Assembly: GCF_964340395.1 (NCBI RefSeq)
Contig: NC_135562.1
Span: forward strand, 15,947,296 to 16,011,295
Source: Glandiceps talaboti
Taxonomy: Eukaryota; Hemichordata; Enteropneusta; Spengelidae
Reading direction: 5' to 3'
DNA: 64,000 nucleotides
The position numbers and the translations under genes were made by a program. The notes beneath the pieces were generated by a model, which saw only the letters and a program-made list of their open reading frames with translations, was not told where the DNA came from and did no database searches. Of this stretch, positions 1 through 12,926 are shown piece by piece. Numbering within the stretch: the first letter of the stretch is position 1; every line of letters starts with the position of its first letter.

Positions 1-790
1 TGTATTTTAGATGTTTGGGGAAGGGTGCAAAATGTTTATGAAATATATAATTTTAACTCGTCAAATAGGTGGATTGGGATAGGGTATTTTTGTATTATTT
101 TTGTTCTCAGACCCTGCTTAATTAAATTCTAATTCTTGTTCCCTTGTGAGTTTGAAAACAGTTGTCAGGTCATGGGATCCATGGACCAGTTCGTAGGCTA
201 CACTCAGAAAAAAAAAAGATACATGAAAATTAAACTGTTTCTAACTTGAAGATTTTTGCATTATCTCGCTAGCTATATGGTTAAATAACTTGCAGTGACA
301 ACATTAATATTCATATGATGATGTTGACTAGATCAATAGTGTTATGAAATGTAGGACACCACTGTGAACTTAATTGAAAGATAAATTTGACTGCCATATA
401 TACATATGGAAGGATATTAAAATAACACTGTTGCATACTCTGAATATTCCAATACTGTACAACTGCCGACATCTGACCATAGACGAACAGAACCTGTTAA
501 CAACATGGAAAGTAAACAACTGAATTGGGTTAATAACGCTTGGCTCATCACGTTGGAACAAAATGGACTTGTGTTACAAACCATGGTTTTGACAATAGCA
601 GTTTTATGTGTTCATGAAATGCCAGGGGAAATGGAAATGTTTGTGTGAAAATGAGTTACCGTATAAAGTGGCCATAAAACTGTTCTTAACAAATAATGGA
701 ATGTAAATTCAAGTCTCGGTTTTCGGTGTAATTTAATTGTTTATGTAAGGTGACTGAGCACTCTACTTTGCAAAAAAAGAATGAAACTCT
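1..790. repeat. Segmental duplication, copy A, left block (pairs with 21592-22410)
   Basis: The first 790 bases align collinearly with 21592-22410 at high similarity with small indels, beginning at the first base with the shared words tgtattttagatgtttggg and gggtgcaaaatgtttatgaa. The partner block starts about 310 bases after the stop codon of the FAD oxidase gene, so the copy of that gene, if it was duplicated too, would lie left of the window. Positions about 440-700 also belong to an interspersed element seen again at 47505-47880. No coding region is seen here. Confidence 0.85.
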
Positions 791-801
791 ATTATGTAGA
801 T

Positions 802-830
802 ATACATACATACATACATACATACATACA

Positions 831-860
<30 letters not shown>
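802..860. repeat. (ATAC)n microsatellite
   Basis: About fifteen perfect tetranucleotide units. It sits where the two duplication copies lose collinearity. Copy B has (TC)n and (TATG)n at the matching place. Confidence 0.95.
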
Positions 861-863
<3 letters not shown>

Positions 864-1029
864 GTGGGAATTGGTCTTTTGGAACTTGCTGACGACTGTA
901 AAATCGCATCATTTTGTAGTAATGAAAATATCTAGTTTTACAATATCTTATAGTCTACCAGCTGCACAGACCCAAGATATTAAGAGCATTTGCTTATAGT
1001 TGCAATAACAATCGATACTTGTCCATATG

Positions 1030-2480
1030 AAGATCTCTTGAAAATCTTTCAAAATTACATTTCGAACAGCATAATTTAATAAGAGGATACAAAGACGAGA
1101 TTATTTTCATCTTAGTTACACTTCTTTATGATATTGCTATACCAAGAAAAGTCGTTTCCATCAAACCAGCGTCACGCGTTCCATCTAGAAATATTGTTGT
1201 AAGAATAATTGGCAAACCTGGCCAATTATCAACTATGTCAGGAGCTTCACGTTCCACACTTCTTCGACCACCAGTAAGAACAGCAAAATGAAGTTCTCAC
1301 TTGTACTTCTTTTACTTCCAAAATTTGTACTTCTAATTTAGAGGTCATGTGTCTCCGAAAATAACACCAGCCTCGCCGTTGTTCTTCCCCAAGCTCTATA
1401 CTGTTAAATACCGACGATTTTACAAATATACCCACAAGTAGACCATTTCAACGTTTTGCAATTATGATTGGGTGGCGGTACATTTTATTTTTGGAATCGC
1501 ATCGAATCAAAATATTGATGAAAATAGACTTGAATGACTATATGATCGACCTGAGTATATTTGCATAATTTATTCATTATAAAATGAATACCGGTTTTTC
1601 ATTCGTATAGCCACATCATTAGAAACACTCACTGACAACGTGATACAATTCGCATAAAGGCATCATAAATCCAGTTTGAGTACAGATATATATTGTCAAC
1701 GTATAATTTAACTTAAGAACTGGATTTACATGTAAATCAGACATTGTATAGATTATGGTCATAAGCGCTCTCAAGCACGATGAATACGTACATATCAAAA
1801 TACTTACCGTAATAACGTTGACCATACGTTGTGACTATAACTGCTGAACACAGCCAGATGTTCAACAACAGAGGAGTCGTGTTGATGATGAGTGGCGGTA
1901 CAGAAAAATGTTTATTTCTTCGTTGTAACCGCTCTTTTTGTGACATTCAAAATGATAAACTGATAAACAAGGATATGATTAGGTGAACAGGTGCTCATTC
2001 AATATATTTCGCATTATAAGCGTGATGTAATTTGTATATAAATAAATCACTGAGCAGAAGCATATGACTAGGGGGGGGGGGGGCATATTTTAGAGTTTTG
2101 CGTACATGTCTGATATTTTTTTATGTTCCAAAATGTGAATTGACAGTCACATCTCTGTAGTGTAGAAAACAGTGCATTAACATCTATTTTCCAACCTCAG
2201 CTTGCAGCACACGATATTTTCCCCAAGTCGGTAAGTACAGTAAACAGCATTTTGGAAGGATACAGGATTTGTGGGTGAGCCCTCAGTAATAACAGGGAAG
2301 GGGGAATCAACCCCTATATGTGACATAAAATATGCCCCCCCCCCTAGTCATTTGGTGCTAATAAGTTATTATCCAAAAATGTCCCTCCACTTACATATGA
2401 ATCTCCCCTTGTTAAAATATTTCAATACAAATCATTTTTAACACCACCTTAAACAAAAAACCACATCTGAGGGCAATTTT
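1030..2480. repeat. Segmental duplication, copy A, right block (pairs with 24310-26200)
   Basis: Collinear with 24310-26200, including the signal-peptide exon region and the left end of the transposon that starts near 26003. Copy A lacks two things present in copy B: the 1.9-kb segment holding the fibrinogen-domain exon (22410-24310), replaced here by about 240 unrelated bases (790-1030), and the 400-bp MITE at 25154-25553. The block also carries runs of G (2071-2082) and C (2335-2345). Confidence 0.8.
1808..1880 (-). pseudogene. Orphan, start-less signal-peptide exon of a fibrinogen-related gene
   Basis: This 73-nt block is the counterpart of the signal exon at 25571-25643: same length, same GTAAGT-type donor, and a translation that still ends in NIWLCSAVIVTTYGQRYY before a phase-1 donor. 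The start codon at 1878-1880 reads ACG instead of ATG on the minus strand. No fibrinogen-domain exon exists downstream (lower coordinates) within the window. An in-frame ATG at 1944-1946 would add about 22 polar residues before the hydrophobic stretch and does not restore a normal signal peptide. I call it a dead duplicate left by loss of the domain exon. Confidence 0.7.
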
Positions 2481-4670
2481 TAATTTTTTTATTATTTGCT
2501 GTGCACACGAATGTGTATCCTGCGTATGTATTAGGGGGATCGAAAAGACCAAGTAACGTCAAGGACGGCCAGCTTTCCTGTACTAAGAATAGTTAGAAAA
2601 CATTTTAACAACTTTTTCGACAACTAACGGGGACTTCAAAAATTGACCTAATCAATTTGACCTGATCGCACAACATCAGGTCACATCACATATCTGTAAT
2701 CCTAATACTAATAGCATTACGGTGCCGTTGGTTTGTGTATTGACACTCTCGTGCTGTGTGGTAATCCGACGGACGACCACTTCCTTTTTCGTATACTTGA
2801 AATTTTATATTTTTTCACTCGTTATGAAGACATAGTTTTTCTGTTTATTTTCAGATTCGTCGCAAGACTAGAAAGCACCGTATTTAACTCCGGTTTATTT
2901 AGGGGTATATCATGTACTGTAATGTTTGCATTCCAGCAATTATTTTGTGAAGAAACAAAAAACTCATACCTGCCCTTACGGTGCTAGTCTAGTCTGTCAG
3001 ATCACGATTGCTTTGTCAGAGGTTCAGGTTGGCACCCTATAAATGATATAGTAAAAATAATACAGTGAATATTTCGTTTCAAAACATGACCTTTCTATTA
3101 ATTACTTAGAGGGAAATGTACAAACAATTCTTTACATTAATCCTCCTTCATTACATTCTTCTAAATTCTTTGGAAATGAACGCAAGCATTCGGTTGTGAT
3201 TAAAATGAAAGATGGCCGCAAACAGTGAACAGTCCTGTGGTGCATTATCTACGGTATCTAATAGTCGGGGCCCTTATTCTGATGACGTAGTCCGGGTTGT
3301 TTGATAGATGCATATGCAGGTGTGTGGAGTGATGAGATACCCCTAGTCATTGGGTACAAGTTCGATTTCATTTTAGTTGCAGCTACTATATATTAGAAAT
3401 GCTTGTCATCTACCAGACAGTGCTAATTGTCTTAGAATGACGTAGACCAAAACACGTCGTGATGTATATATAATAGACATACATGTCTCAACCTCTGACA
3501 TTTACACTCCTTACGCAAAGTGTATCGCCATTTCAACATTAGACCTACTGACATCTTCATTAATTAAATTATAGACTGTGGTATTTCTATACTGAACTAG
3601 AACTGGAATCTAAGAAAAATGTTTAAAAGGTAAATAAAATACAAACCAAATACTAAATATTTCGAAAATTGAAAGTGGATGCACAAATCATCGTCCTTGT
3701 GGCAATTCTAGGTGGACGAATACCCGCATACTTTCATTTAAATACCACTGGGTTGCAGATCTAGAGAACACCTGTGCAAGCTTGCTTCCAATTGATTTGA
3801 CCTTTGCTGTAGTTAAGTCACACCAAGAGTATTTACTTCGAACCGCGGGAAATTTTATTTCTCATGTGATATTACCGTGACCAGGGATCGGAGTTAACTC
3901 TACTTCGACAGAAGTCATAAATAAAACCTATATCAATTATAAGCTATTGTTTGGTACTGAGAAAGTCAGATTGAATTACTTGACAAATGCGTTTCCCACC
4001 TCAGGGTATTGTAACATTGAGAATCGTGTCATCAAATGACACCGACATGACTCCGAAGGAGGCGTAACCTACACGCATTCATTTCACCGTGTTCACTAGT
4101 GGCTACCAAGGATTGGCTGTCAGCCATTCCGAATAGAGAGACATGCAATATGTCATGTTTCTCATCGATGTGCAAGCTCATTCACACGTTAGCTTTTCGC
4201 GCCAACACTCTGCTCGGAACTGAGAATGTACATGCGTTGAACACATTTCATACGCAATCATTTTTAAAAAGACAAAACATGAAGTATCAGACCGGCCGCG
4301 GCTTTGGTAAAACATAGAGAAAATGTGTTTACTTTCAATTTATATGGCGATTTCCTGGTGAATGTCATTTACACAGTAAAGAAAGTACAAGTTATACAAT
4401 TCACAAATTCAAGAGGACCTTGCACAATTCGATCGATGTTACATACCAATTAACTAATCGAATGCAAAATCACACTCTAGGCTCTGATTTTCATCGTGGT
4501 CAATGATAATTGGCAAATGAATCTGAAGTCTGCAGTCTTTTGAGTTTGGGCGCGGGAAGCTACCACATGAATACTTACGGATGGTAACAACGTAAAAGTA
4601 TTGCATGTGAAATATCAACAGTGAGACTATCGTTAGCTACACATAGCTGTATAAATAAAACTTCATATTT
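2481..4670. other. Intergenic, no gene recognised
   Basis: AT-rich single-copy-looking sequence. Open frames are short, start at non-ATG codons or lack splice-site support. Nothing further is supported. Confidence 0.6.
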
Positions 4671-4692
4671 CAGATTATTAAATAACACTTAC

Positions 4693-4845
4693 CAATTTAT
4701 CACATTCCAATGAATAGGAGATTCTTGTAGACGTTATCTTCAGCATGTTAGGTTTATTTTTTCCTGCATATGTGTAAAGCACAGTTCGATCAGGCTCGTT
4801 CGTTCCAATGGAATGGTAATTTACCTCGATACGCTGGGCGCGCTT
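4693..4845 (-). CDS. Candidate internal exon, unknown protein (weak)
   Basis: On the minus strand an open frame of 51 codons is bounded by a possible acceptor (cgcgtttcag) and a strong donor (ttg then gtaagtgtt), phase 0 at both ends. The peptide contains TVLYTYAGKNKPNML and ISYSLECDKL, which look like beta-strand sequence and not like translated spacer. No neighbouring exon was found on either side and no family is recognised. It could be a real exon of an unseen gene or a chance open frame next to a chance donor. Confidence 0.2.
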
Positions 4846-7800
4846 CTGAAACGCGCATGCGTTCTTGATTGTTATGTGCGAATATTCATTGTGTGATATA
4901 TATAAATACACTATAATACCTACTGTAAAATAGCATCCAAGGATTTAATCTATTTACGTGTATATTTAGAGTATATCTGTCGAGAAATTAAAACCATAGA
5001 GCCAAAAACTACAAACAACTACGATGAAAATGAGTGAAATTTAAGTTCAAAGTCACTATTGTGTTGCGACCTCACATTTACTCATCTTGGCATTACAGCA
5101 GTGTAGCATTGATATTATAACTCACTCTTAGTATAAAGCTAGCAAATTCAGTATGGATTAGTTAATCAAAGCTGAAAGATTTTTTGTCTTCAAATTTACA
5201 AGGTTAATAACTGCTCCTGGGGCTTAGTTTGATTCGGAGAGGCAAAACTCAATATCGGAATAAGTCAAACTGTCCCAACGATCTGCTTTGTAAAAGTGAT
5301 GACTTAGCCCCCCCCCCCCCCCCCCCATCCCCTTCGGCCGTAAAACTGAATTTGCCCTAAAATGCTTTGAACAAATTTAGGTAAAGTTTGAGGGAGGGGA
5401 GGGTGTTTTAAAGTGGCACAAGCTGAGTTTGTATTCATATTACTCAAGTGAAAATACTTCAATAAACCACATTCCAGTGAATTGTTAATATTGATGCATG
5501 TCGTTTCCCATGACATTCGATTGTTTTCTAGCATTGTTAGAACAGTTGATTGCATAGTGCAGATTTCCTGAACATGTTTTGATACCATTACGTATTATAA
5601 ATGAAACCATCGGATATTTTTTTTAATTATATCATGACAACCATGCTTGAGTTCAGTCAATTACAAGTGGTGGTGGTTAAGTGTGCTTCAGTAAGTACAA
5701 TACTGCAAAAATTACACCGAAATCCTTATAAACTCAGCTTGTGCCACTCAAGTCTAAGGCGAAAACTATTAGTGTTTCCCATATTTTGTCTTCACTCTCT
5801 TCAGGTTATGTTGTTAAATTTATTGTATTGAATTACGTGTAAATGTTTCACTAATTTTCCATAATGTGCATATAGAGATATGGCAACAATGTAAATATCT
5901 GACCAAACTGCCAGTGTGTATGTAGTTCTACAAGAGTTTACATAGATCATATGCTGTGCTAGACAACCATGATGCATTTCACCAAGTTTGCACATTGAGC
6001 TAATTTACTAGCTGTATTTCTGGGCATGTCAGTGCCTTTAACTTTGATATTGTTAGTATTGGTATTTTATGTCAGTTACTGAAGAGAAGGAAGGGCTTGT
6101 TAATTATTTGTCTATTTTCGAAGAAATTTTGTTATTGTTTTTGTGAAAAAAAACTTAAACACTAGAAATGAAAGCGATCGTTTATTGTCGGAGAATTAAT
6201 AACTTGACGAAAAGGAAGTGATTTAAGAGATTGTTGTAGAGGTCGCTGCACTGATGAGCAACTATTTCTTGAATGGGAATTATGAGTATACACTTTATGT
6301 CACAATACAGCATTCGTGTGAATAGATTAGCAAACTCAATAGATCAGTTATTCAGAGAAAGGTAGAACCTAGCCGACCCATTCCAATATTCAAATATGCA
6401 AATGTATGCATCGGGTATGAAAGATACTCGTGAGTATTCATATGGGTATGCCTATAGTATTCTCATCAGTTTACGTTAATAATACGTTTACATATTCCCT
6501 GAATATGCCCTGATTATGGTTAAAATACGCCCAGTATTCCTATCATACAGCATATATTCACATCCTATTTCATAGGCGTATGCTAAGATATTCATGGTGA
6601 GAATATGATGTGAATATTATATATAAAAGTGGTTCATCTTCTCATCGTTTTTCGTTCTATTCTTATGAGCATACGTCGACTCAAAATTCTTAGAATACGT
6701 GTGCATGTGTCTGAATAGTAGGACATGCCACTACAAAGGCAAACGTTTTCGTATGCGAATATGTGGCATTTGGTGCAGTGAAGCTTGCTGATAGTGATGA
6801 TATATGTAGAGGCCAAAAATAGGGATTATGGATAATCCATGGATTACATTTGACAAGATATTGAACAAAGGTTATGGCTGGATTTTGACAAAAATATTGG
6901 TTGGGAGATTGTATATGACACAGTGATTAACAACAAAGTTTAATCTAAACCCATCCATTATATTATACGTGACACTACTGTTTATATTTGTAAAAATCAC
7001 CAATATCTTCAGGGAAATGCAATGAGTTGCCAACATATAGCTGAACATGGTAACCATGCATTATTTTGTAACCAAAATCTAATGAATTTAGTCCTTGTGT
7101 CATAATATTTTGAACAACACTCCATCTATTATCAATCTTTAATTTTTTTAAATGAGAATTTCTTTTTTAAATATCACCAATATTATTGCCATGGTAACCA
7201 CAAATCTTCAAATTCTAATGAAGTTGTTTCTGTGTCATAGATAATCTAGCCACACAACTTTCAAAAAAGAGAATAATTTCATAACCTTTTAAGATGTCTT
7301 GTCGAATTTGTAATTGGTGGACAATCAGTGGATTGTTCTGATTTCTATTTTCGAGAAAACACATACATGTACCTGTATATCCTCATGATATAGAGAAGGT
7401 AGACTTGACTGTAATGTGTTGTTGGTAAATATACAATGTACAGCTAAAATGAAAAAACAGAAACAAATTCAAATGAAAATGAAAATCCACCATAATAATT
7501 ATATAATATAATAATAAGTAATTGCTGCTGTAAATAATGAAAAAAAGAGCTAAATTTCTCAAGAAATGTTCACTGGATAAATAAAAACGAGAACATTTCA
7601 AAAAAAAAAAAAGATATGAAGGTAAATACAATATCACACATGTACAAGAATATTCCAACCATGCAAATATTGTGTGCATGCATTCACATGTTATAACTGC
7701 AAATTCTATTTTATGATCAGGAGTTTATCTTGATTATGCAACAATGATGTAACAACTGAAAGTTAAATTCAAACTTGCACAACTCACATTTGTATTGTAA

Positions 7801-8112
7801 ACAGTATGAATGGAAAGTTGGACAATTTTTTTTTCATATTTTAATAAATTCATTTGAGATGAATTTCTGAGGAATCATGTAGTTTTCTTTTATTTACCAA
7901 AAAAATTATGTAAATGTAACTATAAAAAATTTAATATGATACAGCTTGATTTATCAAGAAGTTGCTCACTTTTATTGGTGTATATTGACTAAAAGATTAC
8001 TCACCTGGCCTTTAGTTTTAAGTTACATATGACTTCACTTTGATTATCTATTTTTGCCCTAACAAGCTAAGTTGCCTATTCTTCATAGTGTGAAACCTTA
8101 AACATCTCTGAC
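4846..8112. other. Intergenic, no gene recognised
   Basis: Contains a C homopolymer at 5310-5326, a stretch rich in GAATAT/ATATTC motifs at 6380-6620, and two diverged direct copies of a roughly 180-bp segment around 6985-7130 and 7165-7260 (shared words atcaccaatat, atggtaacca, tctaatgaa). No coding region is supported. Confidence 0.5.
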
Positions 8113-8529
8113 ATGAAAAACGACTTCAGTAGCTTTAACTGGACAATATTGACTTGTGATGGAGGCTGGGTTAATTGGGAGGGTAAGAAGTGATTGAATA
8201 ATATACATGTGATTAGCTTGTACTTTCATTCTTCTCTACATGACACTTCAAATTTTGCAGGGGTACAGTCAAAGTACAACCTCCACTTGCAGTCACAGCT
8301 AACATCCAGGCTACATAAGAAGATTGGTGAATATACTAGTAACAGTAACAGACACACAACTGCACCACAAGTGATAACATCACACCATTGTACAGAACAG
8401 TGGCAAAATCAATCAATTACAGAATCATTAAGAACAAAATATGTGAGAGCCATCATAGATGATTTGAATTGCTCAGTCTATACTTTCTTTGCAGAAAGGA
8501 CATGCCATTTTACTAGCTATACCTACTAA
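8113..8529 (+). CDS. Possible two-exon small gene or 3'-terminal exons, unknown product
   Basis: Exon 8113-8182 starts at ATG (preceded by an in-frame stop), encodes MKNDFSSFNWTILTCDGGW and a few more residues, and ends at a good donor (gtaagaag). A 78-nt intron ends in tttgcag, and exon 8261-8529 continues in the matching phase (1) to TAA at 8527-8529. The joined frame is 112 codons plus stop. An AATAAA lies near 8602, about 75 bases after the stop. Codons look unremarkable but the protein matches nothing I know and has no signal peptide, membrane segment or motif. It may be the end of an unseen gene or a chance frame. Confidence 0.28.
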
Positions 8530-8999
8530 ATTTGTATATATGAAATATAAATCACATCTCAGCTTCTTCCCTGACCTTTCTTTATCTTTGACAATTATAA
8601 TTAATAAATGTTGATGCTGAAGTATTTCCTCTATCTTTAAAGATTTCTTTCAATACGTGCTTACCTGACAAAACAATGTTGAACTTGAAGCATGTCAACA
8701 ATATTAAAACAGTTATAGCCTGTACAATGGAAGTGGTTGATACATGTACTTCTATGCCTGTACTAATACTTTCCTAGCACAAACACGGCATTTAAAAAAA
8801 AAAGAGTTCCATGAAATTCATATGACATTGTCCTCGCTCAGCATACCATAAATCGAAACCACAATACAGTGTCACTGGCACCATATGTTAGGAAGAGGCG
8901 CCAAATTTGGAGATGTTGTCAGTCGATGTACTGTGTAACGATAATGTGTAGTGGCGATACGAAAACCATCCATACAAACGTAACATCACACATTACGGG

Positions 9000-9700
9000 G
9001 GATTGCGATTCACTTCGTCCCATTTTCAACTCGTCCCATTTCAACTCGCCCCATTTTCAACTCGCCCCATTTTTAACTCGTCCCATTTTCAACTCGCCCC
9101 AACAACACTAGGAAACGTTTATGAATCTAAACGATACATGGACTCGAAGTACGGGGACCGAAAAATTTACATGATTTTACCTACGTAGCCAGTTGAAGCG
9201 TAGCAAATGTAACATTTCCTAGCAGAAAGTGGTGTGGGTTTTGGCTAAGTGTTTGGTAGATCTCGAACTTATACTAGCACAACAACTTTCCTCAGTCATG
9301 GAATATCACTTTTCACATTAGGACTTAATGTTTACAACCCAAATGAGAAATAATAATGAAAATATAACCAGGGAGAATATTAGTGACTGACACTCTTACG
9401 ACTTCCGCGCGTACGGGTTTTGGAGACGTGTCTCTTCTCCCTAGTTAACGCAACTAAGTATTGTAGTATGTGTTTACAGCGCAAGTGGTACTTCATTAGT
9501 GGAATACGAGATACCACAGACCCTCCAAACTGAGTACTACTAGCTTCGATTTCATATATGCACAGGTAAATTATATTGTAAAGAGTTGGGGCGAGTTGAA
9601 AATGGGGCGAGTTGAAATTGGGGCGAGTTGAAAATTGGACGACTTGAGTGGGACGAGTTGAAATGGGACGAGTTGAAATTGGGACGAACTGATCCGTCAC
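9000..9700. mobile_element. Non-autonomous element with inverted minisatellite ends
   Basis: Positions 9021-9103 hold about five 17-18-bp units of the type ccattttcaactcgcc. Positions 9586-9692 hold the same units in reverse complement (ggggcgagttgaaaatgg). The outer edges also mirror each other (cacttcgtcccatttt on the left, aaattgggacgaactg on the right). About 480 bp of unrelated sequence lies between. The symmetry suggests a foldback or DNA transposon with repetitive subterminal ends. No transposase is encoded. Confidence 0.55.
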
Positions 9701-9719
9701 CTTACGGGGTGGGGGGGGG

Positions 9720-10540
9720 ACTTAAATAACAGAAAAAATACTCAAGACATATATATAACACCACAAAATATGATGATAAAATCACAAGGAACACATCTAG
9801 ATCGGTTTCAATAACTTTAAAATTGATTATCACGTCAAAAATTGACGAAAAATTACATTTCAGGGTCACAATGCTAACTTACTGAGTCGTGTTGTAATTG
9901 TAAACAGCGAGTTCAAGACGCCACCAACCAAGTTCTTTGTTGTACTGTCAAACATTGCGCGGCGGAATCGCGTTTATCATCTTGTCGGAGTAAGATAGGA
10001 ATATGGATTACTAAAATAAATTGTTGAATCGATAACTTATAGCGTTTTAAATACAATTTTCGGCAATTATAGTGCATGACGCCACTGATGACGACGGCAG
10101 CCATGTTGTTTTTGACGGAGTGAGATTTGTTTGATTGTTTGAAATTATTTCCTCCACCTAAGTTGCCACACAGGTCGTATGCAAAACCACAGGCATTTGT
10201 TTCCCGGGCTATGTCTATCTATGCTATTATTTATTTCTATCTATGTCAACAAAACATTTGTCGAAAGACCAACGTTGGTGGAGGGTCTATGATAAGTTGG
10301 CTGATTGAAAATGAACAATATTAATCTAATGGCTATGGTGGTTTTTGAAACCAACAACTGCATAGAGTGTTGACTTTTTTACTTCTCGTCTATGTCAGAA
10401 AATTAGATGTCATTCAATAAAATAAATTTTGATGGTCAACACCCCTGGAAAATGACCCAAATAAAGTGTACGAACCCTGGCCCAGACAGCCGGTCACAAA
10501 TGAATCTACCCTGCGCGAGCTTATGGGCTTTGCCTAGTTA
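9720..10540. other. Intergenic, no gene recognised
   Basis: No splice-supported reading frame or repeat of note. Confidence 0.4.
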
Positions 10541-10544
10541 TGAT

Positions 10545-11030
10545 AGTATTGACGTATTTAGCAAACTATATATGAAACGAGTAAATTACACTTGTTTCTG
10601 TGATCGCACAGGTTCACTCACTCACTCACTCACCGCCAAAGAAGACACAAGGTACGAAAGGCAGCCGCCATTACCGTACATAAACAGGAACTTTCAACTG
10701 GCCGTTGTACTAAAAAAATTATCTGCTCCAATTCTCCTACATGGCATCAGAAATCGGTTGATATCTTTGGTAGGTATGGTCCCATTGTAACAACGACACG
10801 AATTAACGGAAGATTATTAAATTTGGGAACTAAGAAGTGACGGAAGGTAAAATCTTCGAAATGTTTGCCCAATACAAAGGCCGGTTGAAAGTTCATGTTT
10901 AAGTACGGTAATGGCGGCTGCCTTTCAAACCTTATGTCTTCTTTCGCGGTGAGTAAACCTGCGCGATCACAGAAACAAGTGTATTTTACCCTTTCATATA
11001 CAGTTCGCTAAATACGTCATTATTAAAGAT
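10545..11030. mobile_element. Long foldback (palindromic) element
   Basis: About 165 bp at 10545-10715 is the reverse complement, with mismatches, of 10870-11030. Matching words include cacttgtttctgtgatcgc on the left against gcgatcacagaaacaagtg on the right. The spacer is about 155 bp. The 127-codon open frame over the left arm (10407-10790) is produced by this repeat and is not taken as a gene. Confidence 0.7.
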
Positions 11031-11099
11031 ATTATCGACATTTTATTGTATTCTGATAGAAATATTCTGAGACATAACTCGGGAAACAAATGCCAGTGT

Positions 11100-11225
11100 G
11101 CGAAACACATTACAGTTAGCTGTGGATGGTAAAAGTTATTATGCTACAGTTTGCTGTGGATGGTAAAACTGATTATGGTGTTGTTGATGACTTCACTTTA
11201 AACTGAGAAGTTTTTACCAACCCAG
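11100..11225. repeat. Interspersed repeat fragment (also at 41345-41440)
   Basis: The words ttagctgtggatggtaaaac and tgattatggt occur here, partly duplicated in tandem, and again at about 41365-41400. Probably a fragment of a dispersed element. Confidence 0.6.
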
Positions 11226-11490
11226 ATTTCAACTTTTCCCGCCATGATATATACGTAATAAGGTATCCGGTCCGTGCTATTGTTGACTATATAGTTTCGA
11301 TATCACAGATAACTTGTTAATCAGGTTTCCTTAGAGTGTGCAGTTTTCTTCTTTGGTTGTGTAGCTGATGGTACTTTCAATTTAATGAGAGAAAAATAAA
11401 TAAATGACATTAAACATACTATTATATACATTACAAAATTTACGGTTTTCAAATCATGTCTTACAGCATTCTAAGATGCTCTAATATTTA

Positions 11491-11650
<160 letters not shown>

Positions 11651-12179
11651 AGATTCCACGAGTACGTTCATTTGATGAGCGCCCTCTGCAAGGTCATTTA
11701 AGGTCATTCAAGTGTTGACTAACCGGTGACCTCAACCGTACCGTGTGTGTGTGACATAATCGAAGTGGTGTATATCTCTAAACCCAGGAGACTGTATTTC
11801 ACCCATCATTTTATAATCAGGGGTGTTTTAAGGTCAGTCTAAATCATACTGCCATCGGCGCTTCATTAATTTACTTTAAATTTGACCAGTCACATGCTTC
11901 ACATAACTGTTGTTTTCTTAGTCCAAACAGCCATCGAAGAAACGTTTCGCGTCCCTATGCGTAGAACTTGATATTGAACTTGAAGCGATCGCAAAATTCA
12001 ATATTGTATTGGTGATATAGTGAGAAAGATGGCCCAGTAGTAGTGGAATATTTTAAAACGTGATATCAATCGTGTGTTAATGGCGTACAAACTACAATGA
12101 AAATATCACAATTGCACGGATTAGATAGACGTCACTTCCGGGTTTAATTTTGTTGAACGTGTTCAAAAGTTCATGAACA

Positions 12180-12665
12180 AGAGACGGTAATGGATACATA
12201 TGTACCCTGGTGGACAAAAATTACAACCACAAACTCTACAAAAATTCCAAAAATAAGGGTCAAAAGTGTACACTTTAATCAGAAACTTGGGGTCAAAAGT
12301 CTACACTGTAGCCAGAAAAAGGGGTCATGAATTGTGAACACTTTTGATACACTTAATAGCTTTCACATTACACGTACATGTATCAGTCACTGCTAGTTCA
12401 TTGGCTACCTAGGCATGGGGCCGGGAGAGGGACGCCTACTTCCAATAAAGATGACTGAAAACAACCCGTGGAAACAACCTTGTTCAAAATATGGGGTCAA
12501 ACGTCGTACGTGCAATCAAAGAGGTGGGTCAAACCTCTACATAATTCTTTAAAAATCAAGACTCAAAAGTCTGCATGAGTCGAAAGGGGGGGGGGGGGGT
12601 TCCAAAATCACGGTACATACGTATATACCCTTTCTATGGGATTACCTTCCCCCCCCCCCCCCCCG
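12180..12665. repeat. Degenerate ggggtcaaa-type repeat with G/C homopolymers
   Basis: The phrase ggggtcaaaagt and variants recur at least five times, ending in poly-G (12587-12599) and poly-C (12650-12664) runs. A similar block, with the words gtatataggtatgtacc and gggggggggg, occurs near 37930-38020, so this is a dispersed element. Confidence 0.5.
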
Positions 12666-12809
12666 GGTTATGGCAATACATATGGATGATATCGATCACT
12701 GATTAACATGATCAATGTCTAGTTATTGGCATTTCAACAATTTGCAGTGAATATGTTGTGGTTGTCAAAATGAAAAATGATCCTCCTGTCCTCCAGTTAG
12801 GCTGGAGTC

Positions 12810-12926
12810 AGACAGACAGACAGACAGACAGAGAGAGACTAGACACACATAGAGACTAGAGAGCGATATACAGACAGACAGACAAACAAACAGACAGACA
12901 GACAGAGAGACAGACAGACAGACAGA
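12810..12926. repeat. (CAGA)n imperfect microsatellite
   Basis: Interrupted CAGA/GACA units over about 115 bp. The open frame on the opposite strand is low-complexity. Confidence 0.9.

Noticed and set aside
10407-10790. 127-codon open frame
   Set aside because: Lies on one arm of a long inverted repeat, with no splice sites or domain.
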